Assembly (NCBI GenBank): GCA_021234155.1 | Contig: JAJEKV010000075.1 | Span: forward strand, 122,001 to 186,000 | Reading direction: 5' to 3' | Source: Isoetes taiwanensis | Lineage: Eukaryota > Streptophyta > Lycopodiopsida > Isoetales > Isoetaceae | DNA: 64,000 nt | Shown here: in pieces, positions 32,400 to 43,613 of the stretch | Position numbering within the stretch: position 1 is the first letter of the stretch | Layout of the letters: every line of letters begins with the position of its first letter | Translations under genes and position numbers: made by a program | Notes under the pieces: generated by a model | What the model saw: only the letters and a program-made list of their open reading frames with translations | Databases searched by the model: none | What the model was told of the DNA's origin: nothing

Positions 32400-34116
32400 A
32401 GATCCATAGATGTGTAGAACATTTTTTAGTTAAATATAATTTTCGTTTTAGCGTTGGGAATTTATGTACATGTTGGAAGGGGGCTTTTTGTTGTTGCGCC
32501 CAGCTTCAGAGAATTTCTACATTATGCTTGTCATGGTATTGTTTGTTTGTATTAACTCGTAATGTGAGACTTTAATTATTGAAATGGTTAAGGCAGCTTC
32601 AAAGTCTTATGTACTGGATCATACAACTTTTGTACGACCATGCCACGCCCTTTTTAAAACACTATTGACTATGGTTAAATGTAATTGAAAGTATAATTTG
32701 GGAAAATGCTAGAGTCTGCTTGTTGGTATGCCTTGCAGATTAATGGAGGGGTGGAGGAATTAACCTCCAGGTAAGTGGAAGTCTTCAACTTATTATCACA
32801 ACCACAACAAAGACTCTGTGATTCATTGCATTCTATAAGCTATCTGAAGATTTAGAAAAGCTCGTGTTTGAGGTTTCAATTTTTCGAAATTATATTTTTG
32901 CGTTGTAAGATTTCGTGTTTGATATTTCAATTTTCCAGAAAATAGTCTTGCATTATTTTCTGAAAAGTAGGCCGATAAAGTAACCCGATAAATTGATCAG
33001 GAAAAGAAGAACCACTCCAATTGCACACATAAAAAAGGCATAGAAGAACCACTCCAATTGCACACATAAAAAAGGCATCAACGGCTTCTCCACCATGTAA
33101 TCTCTGAGTTATGCCAGGGATTCATGCTCCATGGAGGTTGGGGCTGTAGCAAAGAGTGATGGATTAGAAACCTACTTTAACTTGTTTAGATTGAATAGCA
33201 TGAAATCCAGTTCCGGGTCATTTCTATTGCATATTGTGCGTATCTTATTTGGGCAAATCGAATGAAATGCCCAATTGGTTCATGCTTGGTATTTGCAGGA
33301 CAAACCTCTGCTGTTGCAATTGAATTCCGGACTTTGGGGATGCAGAAGCCCATGCACTGCTCATACAATCATTTCTTGGATCAACTTTTTCTTAAATCCG
33401 GCAGTCCGTTCAGAAAAGATGCGGGATGGGTTGTTAGTTGTTTTGTTCTCCTTTGTCTTTTTTGCTTGCAATTTTAGTGCTTGTGCTTGTATATTTGAAT
33501 TCTTCTACGTATTTCATACATATTTTGTGCCATATAGGGAGCATTTTCTTATATAGTGCCTTAGGTGTATGTTCCCCCACCCTTGATGTGGCATATTCAT
33601 GAGAAGATGGTGGGATCCAATGATCCCAAGTGAGCAATAAGGAGTGAATGATAACACATAAAAAAAAAACTAATGTGGTGCACCCTTCACTTTGTAGTGC
33701 AACCTTGTCATTCAAACTGCGTCCCTATTATAGAGTCATCATATACTTATTAGTATTGACAAATTTGTTGTGTAGCCCTTTGATAGTAAATCCCTACAAC
33801 CATGTCCTCCATAACATCTAGTTGATTAACATAATTATAATTATAATTCATTTCTTAGATTCGATCCTCGTTTTCTTATCAAACATGCTCCTTCATTGCC
33901 CAGAGTTGCATCTCGGTATGTTTACACCCTCTTAAAAGGGGCTGAGATTGACTTGAATCAATGACTAAGATCTAAAGGCTAAACCTACACCTTCGTGGAA
34001 AACAAAAAGGCCAATAAGTAAAGAATTCTTTTTGTGGGGAAAAAGAAAAACATTGTATAGTGTTTGACCAATGACGTAGATTTTGCCGCGTGGCACAATC
34101 ATAAATGTCAGTTTGA
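32400..34116. other. 3' flank of the RBP47-like gene; no further gene seen
   Basis: The first ~300 bp should be 3' UTR; I see no perfect AATAAA signal. A 37-bp perfect tandem duplication lies at 33005-33041/33042-33078. Other short ORFs on both strands (33180-33720) do not resemble known proteins. Confidence 0.5.
33005..33078 (+). repeat. 37-bp perfect tandem duplication
   Basis: Two identical units beginning AGAAGAACCACTCC sit side by side. Identity implies a recent duplication. No coding consequence is apparent. Confidence 0.9.
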
Positions 34117-34139
34117 ATGCCTTCGAGAGGGAAAAAGGT

Positions 34140-35180
34140 AGAAATGACATTTTGCCAGGTGACTGCCAAAACCAAGGTAGTCCTGTTATCGTCCGCACGC
34201 CAGCCAAGGCCTCCAATCCTCACTTATCGTGGCCAAAATGTTGAAGTGGTATCCGCTTACAAATATTTGGGGGTGGAGTTCCCGTCGGCTATGAACTGGG
34301 ACAATTCTATCCGGCTACGAGCCGCAGCAGGTTAGAAGGCACTCTATGCAATGGAGAACAATAGCCATAAAGCAGAACTGTATGATTGGGCCCACCAATC
34401 GCACCTATTCAAGGTGCTAGTAGAACCTGTGCTTTTGTACGGGGTCGAGGTCTGGGGCCCAGTGATTTTTCTCGCCACTTGGAATGACTTGGAGCAGGTC
34501 CAGAAAGCTTTCTTGGCACGGGCTCTGGGGGTGAAGTCCACTGTCCCATACCAGACACTGTTGCAGGAAAGAGGTTTCTTGCCTCTTCAAAGAGGGGCCC
34601 TTGACAGACACATCGTCTACTTCCAGAAGGTGGTCAGCATGGACAATACTCGTCTCCCTAACCTTGCTTATATTATGGCAATGGGGCCTCAACGCCTAAA
34701 AGCCTGTTGGCGGGAAAAGAGAGCTCAGTGGCTGGCCAGATGGAATGTGCAGGAGCACATGTGCATCCAAGTGCAAATAGAGGCAGATCACCACAGTCTC
34801 AGACAGTCTTGAAGCATGCTTCCTCAGTAAGCTATGGGATGCTAGCACCCTTGAACAGGTCAAGACGACATATTATCAACACCACATAAATCCCATGTTG
34901 GAGAGGGGTCTGCACGGCTACCTGCGCACTCATCTACCCATGAAAAAGCGCAAATCCATTGCCTCTATCCGCACAGGTGCACAATATCTCCAGATTGAGA
35001 TAGGGAGATGGATTGAGGAGTTCCATCAGGAGAGGCTTTGTCAACGCTGCCAAGTTGGAGCTGTGGAAGACGAATGCCACTCGACAGTAATACGCTTGCT
35101 GCACCTCTTGTTTGGGTCCCATAGGCCAATTGGTCTCCGTGGACAATAAAAACCCTATTCTATTCTATTCTATTCTATTC
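34140..35180 (+). mobile_element. LINE 3' portion with (TATTC)5 tail
   Basis: The RT C-terminus and post-RT domain are readable on the + strand: KTKVVLLS, YKYLGVEFPS, KALYAMENN, LVEPVLLYGVEVWGP, FLARALGVKS, then later degenerate frames to about 35100. A zinc-binding CQRCQVGAVEDECH-like segment lies near 35040-35090. The element ends in five tandem TATTC units (35156-35180) instead of poly(A), after a conserved 3' UTR stretch GGCCAATTGGTCTCCGTGGA. The same 3' end occurs reversed at 59424-59514. It is 5'-truncated and carries a stop at 34336 and shifts. Confidence 0.85.
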
Positions 35181-35182
35181 TT

Positions 35183-35850
35183 TTATGATAACAAGAGCAT
35201 GAGAGTGAACTTGGCTATAACTAAATTTATTTGTCTTTGAGGCACTTAAAGCTGAACATTGTAAGTTTCTGTATAGAGGAGAACAGGTGGACATAGTAGA
35301 CTCCTAAAAATATTTGGGAGTTCATGTAGATAAGAGTCCCAGTTGGAATCATGCAGTAGAAGAAAGGATAGTGGCAGTCTAAAAGCTTTGTATAGCATGC
35401 AATGCAGGGTGCAAATAGTGGCATTTGGAATTTTGAGCTAAAGAAAACGATATATAAAATGCTTGTGCAATCTATAGTGTTGTATGCTTGCAGAATGTGG
35501 GCACCTGGATTAGCAGAGGAGACTTGAAAAAAAGTGAAAAAGGTGCTTAAAAATCCTTTAAAACAAAACTAGGCGTTATAGCTCTCCCTATGATATGTTC
35601 TTGGTAGAATGCGGCATGATGCCACTAGAAATAAAGGCCTTGTGCAAAACTCTTGAATATATATGTAAAGTGCATACGGACGTGCATGAAGAATGCACGC
35701 CTAGAATTGCGTTGGAGGCAATGAGATCTGAAGGATGGTATATGGACGCATACAAATTTGGATGAAAAAGTGGGGACTAGGTAGCAATGATTTGGTTACA
35801 CAACGTGAAGATATTAAGATTTGGGTGCATGAACATGTGGTTGAAAGAGT
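35183..35850 (+). pseudogene. Second, more decayed LINE RT C-terminal fragment
   Basis: Starting right after the TATTC tail, degenerate + strand frames again show post-RT LINE sequence: MRVNLAITKF, YRGEQVDIV, KYLGVHVDKSPSWN, then ACRMWAP-like and RLELRW-like segments, interrupted by many stops. It parallels 34140-34700 domain by domain but with low nucleotide similarity, so it belongs to an older subfamily. The copy above probably inserted into or beside it. Confidence 0.7.
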
Positions 35851-36360
35851 ATGGTGTTGAGGTAAGAAAAGCATATTATAAGCTGAGGTTATTAGTTGTT
35901 GGATGGTGCTAATGATAATATTTTAGATCATGTAGGGATGGTGATCTAGAATATGCGTGGATCATCATCAAAAGTATGAAAATATAATGACATGGTATCC
36001 TAGTATTGGTATCTTTAATTATATTTTCGTAGTTGACTCTACTCGATAGGATGTATGTGATCAAAGAACTAATCTTAGTTCAAAGTTGTACAAAACATGA
36101 AGGACGCTAATAGAAACGTCTTCATGTGGAGCATGAATAGTGAGGCCAAATAATGTGAAGGTATGATTTACATTTGCATTTATTTATTTTCTCTACAATT
36201 GGTAGATAGTCGAGTGGTAGAACCTATTGGCAAATGTATTTTTGAACCAAATAGTGCATAATGTGCGAGAGAATGTAAAGCAAAATTTTATTATGTGCAA
36301 AGGTGGGAGTTTTCCTTATCATATCAGGTGAATTATTTATACATGAAGGAGACGTTACAT
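35851..36360. other. No gene seen; leads into the TRIM cluster
   Basis: AT-rich sequence without supported coding. The last ~10 bp (GTTACA, 36354-36359) look like the end of a very diverged TRIM LTR, because a primer-site match follows immediately. Confidence 0.45.
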
Positions 36361-36858
36361 TGGGTATCAGAGCATGGCTTGAGTTTGAGTCTCCATGGGG
36401 CCACAAATGACATGGATGTCATATGACACGTAATTTTGCCTTGGAGGGGAAGATGAGCATAGTTCTATTGGGAGAGATTGTAATAGGACCCATGGAAGAC
36501 TGCTTGAGTAGATCTTGGTGTGGCATTTCCTGATACCACCATAAGAGGATGTGATGAATTTCCCATAAAAATCCAGATGTTTTGGCTAGTTGGTTAGGTT
36601 GCGGTGGTTAACATTACATACGGAGCCATGTATGACTTGGATATCATTGGAAGATATCATCTTGGCTTGGTCTTGGACACCATGGGATGGTGTGGTCCAT
36701 GGTCTTGTGATGCTTGAGGACAAGCATAGTTCTAGTGGGAGGGATTGTAATGGACCCATGAGAGACCACTCGAGTAGATCTTGGTATGGCATTTTCTGAT
36801 ACCACCATAAGACGGTGAGATGGATTTCAGATAAACGTCTAGGTGTTTTGTCCAGTTC
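36361..36858 (+). mobile_element. TRIM array, + orientation (primer site, LTR, LTR)
   Basis: This is a miniature LTR element with no coding. A tRNA-Met primer site (TATCAGAGC, 36361-36374) is followed by a short internal segment and a purine tract. Then comes an LTR at 36479-36618 (140 bp, TGTAAT...ATTACA), a second internal segment of about 127 bp, and a second LTR from 36746, cut at about 36858. Sharing an LTR between two internal segments suggests a tandem array made by LTR-LTR recombination. Such elements depend on proteins supplied by autonomous copia-type elements. Confidence 0.8.
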
Positions 36859-37460
36859 CTTGACCACCCGGGCCTAACAAACTGGCCAAAACATCCGGAT
36901 ATTTATGGGAAATCCATCCCACCCTCTTATGGCATTAGGAAACGCCACATCAAAATCTACTTGAGCAGTCTCCCATGGGTCCGTTACAATCTCTCCCACT
37001 AGAAATATGCTCGTGCATGAGCATCACAAGATCATAGATCACACCACCCATGGAATTCAAGGCCAACCAAGACCATACCATCCAACAACATCCAAGATCA
37101 CACCACCCATGGAATTCAAGGCCAACCAAGACCATACCATCCAACAACATCCAAGTCATACATGGCCCCATGGAGATTCGTCGTGCTCGAGCATCACAAG
37201 ATCATAGATCAACCACCCATAGAATCCAAGACCAAGTGAAGACCATACTATCCAACAACATCCAAGTCATACATGGCCCCATGGAGACTCGAACTCGAGC
37301 CCTTCTCTGATACCAAGTGTATCATTCCTTAACTATCCTGGCCTAACCAACTGGCCAAAACATCTGGATATTTGTGTAAAATCCATCCCACCCTCTTATG
37401 GTGGTATCAGGAAATGCCACATCAAGATTTACTCGAGTAGTCTCCCATGGTTCCGTTACA
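36859..37460 (-). mobile_element. TRIM element, - orientation, with tandemly expanded internal region
   Basis: On the minus strand: 5' LTR 37460-37318 (143 bp, TGTAACGG start), primer site TGGTATCAGAG at about 37316-37305, internal region 37317-36989, and a 3' LTR from 36988 to about 36859 that abuts the preceding copy head to head. The internal region holds two perfect 59-bp units (37038-37096, 37097-37155) and a third diverged one near 37210-37265. It has no coding capacity. Confidence 0.85.
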
Positions 37461-37462
37461 AT

Positions 37463-39353
37463 TGTAACGTGCCCATGGTTGACCGCTCGAGTATTCGATC
37501 CTTGAATGTGCCTGTGAGGCATTTCCAAGACTTCGGCGTTCGGCCGCGATATCACGGTCGGGGCGTGATATCGCATGTCTTGCCCGCCTAAATCGCATTA
37601 CCGCCACCGACCGCGGCGGTAATGCGCCCGGTAACCAAGCAGGTAGCACCCTAGGGGGGCAACTTGCAAGGTGTGTGCATTTATTAATGTGCACATTTAC
37701 CCATGTGCACATTTATCCAAGTGTACACACTTACCCATGTGGACACTTTATGCCACTTAATAAAGGCAAGTGGGCCATACCCAATTATCCCACATGCTTA
37801 AAGGGATAATGGGAAACCCTAGCCCTAACCCTTTGTCTATATAGGGAGAGGAAACCCTAACTTGCCATTTTGGGTCCATAGCATTCTAGGTCTCTGTTTT
37901 GCTTGCTCCAGGAGCCAAAACCGCCTCCCAAACTCTGTCTGAGCGATCTAGCTCATCAGTTTCCCCTTCTAGCTTCATCTTCTAGCAGTTCAGCAGGATG
38001 GTCGAGTTCAGAGCAGGAGGAGCGAGCCAGGGATCAGGTATTTTGTCAATTTAATAGCCTAAACCGCCTTCTAGTCAGTGAATAAGTAGGTTTAGCCTAT
38101 TAAATTGCCCATAGCAGCCATCTAGATCCCTAGATAGCGAGCCCTAACTAAAGAACCTAACTCTGTGATTTAGATTAGATCTTGTTCTTTAGTTCCTCTG
38201 TGATATGTATGATGATCTATCTCTATGGACTCATTGTATTGGGAAGGGGTAGAGACCCTAAAGCACAGTAGTTGATGCTCCTAGCTAGCCTCTTTAGCAC
38301 ACTTGTAAATTAGGCTGTGTGTACAAGAAACCACACGGTTGTGGGTGAAGGCCGGCTGGGTTCATAAGGAGGTTCATGTCGACTCATGAGAATGATCCTC
38401 TAGTGTGTAAGGCCTACAGGGGATTTCCCGTGGACTAGGGTCTAATGGCTTGCCCCGCTGCGTGTGGGCAAGGCATGGGCTGTTTACCAGGTGGAGTGAT
38501 CGTCACTCTCCATTGGGTTCAAGTCGAATCTGAGGCGGTGGCCCTCTAGTCACCTTGAGTCAAGCATGTAGATCTCGGAGGGAGTGATCCCTACACGCCC
38601 CATGGAACTAGGGAGATGCAACCCGGGAAGAGCCCCTTTGGCTATGCATCCCAGGTGTGGCTCTGGTCCAGTCCCAACACTTTTCAACCTACTAGCCAGT
38701 GTGTGCAGGAGGGGCGGATGGAGTGGACTACCCTAAGCCATGTTCTCATGCCGGCCAAATTCACCGCCATGAATTGGCATGCGCAATGAACTCACGGAGA
38801 CCAAGCGTGGGTCATCCCTTGAGTCCGAGCCTTGGGTAGGATTCCCTATATGTGTTGTCTTGATCTTTGTCTATCGCGAGATATGTGACGAGCCATCCTT
38901 GAGATGGTTATGTGATGTGATGTTGTATCTTGACATGTATGTTTAAACCTTCCTTGCTAGGTAGGCCCGAGGGAGGCCAGGGGTAAAATGACCCCTTCAT
39001 TCTTCCCACTGGAACTCATCAAGGTTGCAGTGATACGTGGAGGGCCCTGTATCAATATGGAGTTGGTATGGGGGACGAACTCCTGTTTGTATACGGTGAG
39101 TGCACCGTATATGAGTAGGGGACGTCACAAAGACACCAGCATAAATGGGTAGAAGCGACTACTCGTAAACGTCTAGACGGTTTTGCCCAGTTGAATAAGG
39201 GCATGTCGGTCAGGAATGTTACATTTAGTATCCGAGTAGGTCTCGAGTTCGAGTCCCATGGGTGCTTATATGCATAGGTAATTTGATAGTCTTGGTAACC
39301 ACCCAGTCAATGGTATAGTGGTTAAAAGAAATTGTAACGGGCCCATGGTTGAC
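37463..39353 (+). mobile_element. TRIM variant, + orientation, split by a solo LTR
   Basis: The 5' LTR starts TGTAACGTGCCCATGG at 37463, is interrupted after 37531, resumes at 39135 and ends GTTACA at 39223. A mutated primer site (39224-39240), a short internal segment and the start of a 3' LTR (TGTAACGGGCCC at 39337) follow. Aligning the split LTR with intact TRIM LTRs shows the break falls between GGCATTTCC and ACCA-CATAA, and the 5-bp AAGAC is present on both sides of the insert. Confidence 0.8.
37532..39129 (+). mobile_element. Gypsy-type solo LTR with 5-bp target duplication (AAGAC)
   Basis: A 1,598-bp LTR related to 74-1813 shares the R/U5 segments (ATTGGGAAGGGG-type, GTACAAGAA, GGAGGGGCGGATGGAGTGG) and the GTCACA end, but its U3 differs. 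A TATA-like box TCTATATAGGG lies near 37838-37848. No internal region or second LTR is present. AAGAC flanks it at 37527-37531 and 39130-39134, the signature of an insertion later reduced to a solo LTR by recombination. The 5' terminus reads TTCGG rather than TG, probably a mutation. Confidence 0.82.
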
Positions 39354-39357
39354 CTTT

Positions 39358-39536
39358 GGAGACTCGAACTCGAGCCCTTCTCTGATAGCAAATGTAAGGT
39401 TACTTAACCACCCCAGCCTAACCAACTAGCCAAAACATTCGGATATTTATGGGGAAATCCATCCCACCCTCTTATGGTGGTATCATGAAATGCCACACCA
39501 AGATTTGCTCGAGCCTTCTCATATGGGTCTGTTACA
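39358..39536 (-). mobile_element. TRIM fragment, - orientation
   Basis: On the minus strand an LTR at 39536-39393 (144 bp) is followed by the primer-site side of the internal region (39392-39358). The rest is missing and joins the stub of the preceding TRIM LTR. It is colinear with 37460-37290. Confidence 0.8.
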
Positions 39537-39540
39537 ATAT

Positions 39541-39760
39541 GAATTTCATAAATATCTGGATGTTTTGGCCAGTTGGTCAGGAATTTGGATGAGGACGAGC
39601 GTAATTCTAGTGAGAGATTGTAATGGACACATGGGAGACCGCTCGAGTAGATCTTGGTGTGGCATTTCCAGATACCACCGTAAGAGGGTGGGATGGATTT
39701 CCCATAAATATCTGGATGTTTTGGCCAGTTGGTTAGGTCGGGTGATAGAAATACGTTACA
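39541..39760 (+). mobile_element. TRIM 3' end, + orientation
   Basis: A piece of LTR (39541-39581), a short internal remnant with a purine tract (TAGTGAGAGA), then a complete LTR at 39619-39760 (142 bp, TGTAATGG...GTTACA). Together with the neighbour it forms a head-to-head inverted pair. Confidence 0.8.
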
Positions 39761-40681
39761 TTATCGTACATCTAGCATGCCAATCCCATCATGTAAGTAG
39801 AGGCACTTAGATTTGGTGATAATTTTGCTGCCGATGCTTCAAAGGCAATGATGAGGTACTAAATTTTGGACTCGTATATGCACAAAAATCAAAATGAATA
39901 GTGGAGAAAGAATTCCAGCTCAATCAAATATGGCACCTTGCCAGTGATAGTGTTGTAGAAGGTACGTATTACAAGGAGGGCATCAGATCAACTGTCAACT
40001 ATGATCTCTACAGTAAAGATGGTAAGGGCATAGTATTGGGACCAATAAAGGGCAGTGGGATGGAACAAACATGGGCCAAAATATCAAAAAAAGAGAAGCA
40101 CAAAGGCCCAAAAATCAAACAACATAAATACAGTTAGATTATGTAGACGTAGCCGAACCAGGGTTAGAAGGTCTAGAATAATTGTTGTGCTTCCCCGATA
40201 GACTGCCTTTTCTTTTAGCAGGCTTGCGTAACCTTACCTACAACAATTCCTAATATTCTAGCCTATCCACGTGTAGGATATCTCACCCAAAAATTGATGG
40301 GGATGAAACTTGTCCGTTAGATTCATTATTTTTCAATCCTATGGTTGGGGAAATCAAGAAATTCCTCCAAAATTATCTTTTGTCCTTCTTATCCCCAGTT
40401 CCGACTTGATTGTTTTTTCCCACTTTCCTTCTTGTCTTCTTTCCAATTTGATCAGATATTGCATTGGATTTGCAAGTGAAGGTCATTGTTGTGTCCTTCG
40501 TTGAAAAACTACCCAGTCTATATTTTGACATGCATTATTTATATTCTTGCCCATCATCCATGCTTTGCATCATATGATAAGGCAGAGATGGAGGCAATGG
40601 ACAAGAAAGACCATCATCAGATCTTAGTGTTTAGGAACTGTAGTACCTGTACATATCCATTGGAACTACAGATAGAACCTG
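39761..40681. other. No gene supported
   Basis: The stretch holds short ORFs only. One + frame at 40556-40615 (DKAEMEAMDKKDHHQ) looks exon-like and precedes the duplicated segment that follows, but I cannot identify it. Confidence 0.4.
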
Positions 40682-41378
40682 CATGTTCTTCTTATAGATC
40701 AATCTGCAGCATGCATATCAAAGACTGATGCTGGGATTAACGGAGGCACAATAGAGCTCCTTGCACCAAGAAAAGTGGATACTGGGGATTTCATCCTTGC
40801 CAGGTTCTAAGGTTTTCATTTCTTTTTCCTGCTCTCCATGCATATGCATACTGCTTGATCATATTTGCCACATCTTCCATTTTGCACAATCTACTCTCCG
40901 TGTTTGATAAGAGCTTTGGCCTTCATGGGCATGATAGCAGCCGATGCATCTTGTTGTAGCCTCCAACCACCAAAGTTGAAATGTTTTTCTAAGGAGGCAC
41001 ATGATGCCATTTTCCATTTTCAAGTAATCATACTCCAAAAACAAATTTATTTTGCTTCCTTATATTGGCCCTGTAGTTCTATAAATTTTACAAGTCATGT
41101 CATGGATTTGACATTTATATATTTGGATATGATGCAATTCAGCACGAGGTGGGTTAGCAGCTACTCTATATGTAACAATATCATTCATGTTCTTTTTATA
41201 GGTCAAACTGCAGCAGGCATATCAGAGACTAATGTCGAGAGTATCAGAAGCACAACAAAACCCCTTGCACCAAGAAAAGTGGATATTGTATATTTCATTC
41301 TTGCCAGGTTTTAAAGTTTTCCTTTCTAATTTCTTTTCCCTGTGCTCTGCATGCATATGCATATTGCTATCATAATCT
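40682..41378 (+). repeat. Duplicated exon-like segment (two copies)
   Basis: About 185-190 bp occurs twice in direct orientation, at 40682-40864 and 41186-41378. Each copy has a pyrimidine/TATAG acceptor-like start, an open frame containing the shared LAPRKVD and ILARF stop, and a trailing CATGCATATGCATA-type segment. This looks like duplication of the terminal exon of a gene whose other exons are not recognisable here. Divergence suggests neither copy is under strong constraint. Function unknown. Confidence 0.55.
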
Positions 41379-41570
41379 CTACATATTCCTTTTTTTTTAT
41401 AGTTGCGCTCCTCCTTACAATTGTTTAGTTGAAGCGAGAAGAGGTCCTCCTGAATGGCGCAATTCAGAGGGGATGGTATGGTTGTAGGTGGGTATGTACT
41501 GCTTATATTATTATATGCATATGATATAGTTATTTTATCTAGATCGGTAGTAGGCATGGAAAAAGATTTA

Positions 41571-43613
41571 GATGCCTTATCTCTCGTATGTGGACCGAGG
41601 TGATCGACTCGTGCATGTGGGAGGACCAGGCATGAGTTGGAGAAAGTCAAAGTGTCACGCAAGCGAGGGGAGGGGTGCAGGGGGCTGGTCGGGGGAAGGA
41701 TGCGAGATCTTGGGGCCACCAAATCTGATGCAAGCACCTCAAACTCTCGAGGCCCTTCTGCCGCGACCCCATGTGGCGGCCTGCTACTTCCCACATGCCG
41801 AGAGCAACTTCTATCACAACCATCCATGTGATAGGTTGGAGCACTATGTCGATCTATACAATGACATACAGCAGCACAAGTAGGAGGGTAGAGTCATGCT
41901 CGTTGGAGACTTCAATGCCCGCACTGGCACGGAATAACCGTTGAGATTTGACCCTCTGATAGATGATGTGTTGCAGCTGAGCCCTTCAGAAGGAGCTTGG
42001 CCACGGTCATCAGTTGACATTTAGGTCTCGCGCTATGGGAGGCAGCTATTGCTGCTCTGCAGTATCTTTGACCTAGTGATTTGCAATGGACTAGCACAAT
42101 GGCTGTCCTCCGGCCGACACTTCAGCGGGGAGAACCCGGGGGAGGTGGGTCAGTGGTAGACTATGTTTTGGTGGCCGAGCAAGACATGCATCTCGTCAAA
42201 TATTTTTGAGTGGGAACAGCTGGTAGGGATGAGGAGGTGGACCTGGACCACCTACTGCTCTACTTGCAGCTGGGTTGGCAGGTTGCTCCAGATGCCAGTC
42301 CAACACCTCCTCGTGTGCCCCAGCTTAGACTGGACTATGAGCGCGCTCCTACTTACTCCCAGATGCTTATGGAGGATCTGGCAAGCATCTCACAATGCTC
42401 AACGCTGGAACGGCAGACAGGCAGGCTCATTGACATCCTCAGGGCTGCTGTAGAGAGGTGTTTTGGGAGAAGTCACCCCCGGCAAACCTCGAGAGCGGCC
42501 TTTTCGCGTAACCAGCGGTTCGATGCCGAGTGTAAAGAACGCAAATGCTGGCTCCGCCAAGTCATAGAACCTACTCTATGCTCGGATGCAGTCAAGCAAT
42601 ACCGCACTTTCCTTAAGGCTAGAAAGGCCAGGTACATTGCGGCCCATCAGCGAGAAAAATGTTCTTCCTCACAGGCGTCATCCCGGGACCCTTCGGCAAA
42701 AGAGTGCTCAAGAGGTCGGTGCAGCCCCGGGGAAATATCACTCCGGACCGATTGGGGGCAATACCTACAACGACTCTACAACCACGAGGGTATGCGGTGA
42801 CATTACCCCCGGCGGGCCCCGATGCGGAAATCCGCAGGCGGAGGTATCGCGGGGCTGCAGCGTCTAGCCAATGGAAGCGCACGGATCTTGATGGCATGCA
42901 GGCAGCGTTACTCAAGTGGACAGGACCATCCATAGCACCGGTACTAACCAACATGTTCAAAAGGCATTGCGGGAAGGTTTTACCCTGCAATGGACCACTA
43001 GCAGGGTTGTCTCAATCTGCAAGACAGGAGACGCGCGATTGGCCAATTACAGGACCATCATGATCAAGTCGGTGTTTGCAAAGCTCCCGTTGGGATCCTC
43101 GGCGGCGGTTGGCGGGATGGGCTGAGGCGAAAAAGTCGCGGGCACTCACAGCAGGCGGGATTCGGGCGAGGCACTCAACCATAGATCATATCTTCATCTT
43201 TGCGGACTACGGTTGGGGGATAGCATGAACCATCGGAAGATACGTATTCTTTGCCGTAGACCGCCAAGGCTTTTGGCACTATGCCTCGGGGAAAAGCTAT
43301 GGGCAAGATTGTAGCGACTAGGCGTCCCCTTAAGCCAAACGAGCGTGGTTTTTACGGGTTATATGAGATATGCACCCATTCGAGGAAGCATTCGGTCGCC
43401 GGGATGCTCTCTCTCCCACACTATTTGCCTGTACATTGATCAGCTGGAGAGATGGCTCGCTGATAATGGAGGCACTGGAGCTCACCTCCTACACCAGATC
43501 ATCAAGCAGCTGATCTATGCTGACGATGTGGACCTCCTAGCACACACTCAGGCAAACACGCAATGCCATCTCGGCATTCGGTGTTGCTAGGTGAGATCGA
43601 ATTGAATCAAGAT
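41571..43613 (+). pseudogene. LINE endonuclease and reverse transcriptase (5' portion)
   Basis: GC-rich + strand frames show a LINE endonuclease end (AACYFPHAESNFYHNH, then VMLVGDFNART at about 41895-41930 and VVDYVLV at about 42155). They continue into the linker (SRNQRFDAECKERK) and RT: DARLANYRTIMIKSVFAKL (about 43030-43090), RHSTIDHIF (about 43170-43195), LYIDQLERWLADNGGTG and catalytic LIYADDVDLLAHT (about 43510-43545). It ends abruptly after the palm domain. The C-terminal half of the same family is at 34140-35180. Multiple frameshifts; dead. Confidence 0.88.

Noticed and set aside
37018-37310. CRISPR-like array of short repeats
   Set aside because: The units are 59-bp tandem duplications without spacers, inside a TRIM element of a plant nuclear genome.
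42586-43125. Overlapping + and - ORFs of 93-134 codons
   Set aside because: They are alternative frames of the frameshifted LINE RT region; GC-rich sequence keeps several frames open.
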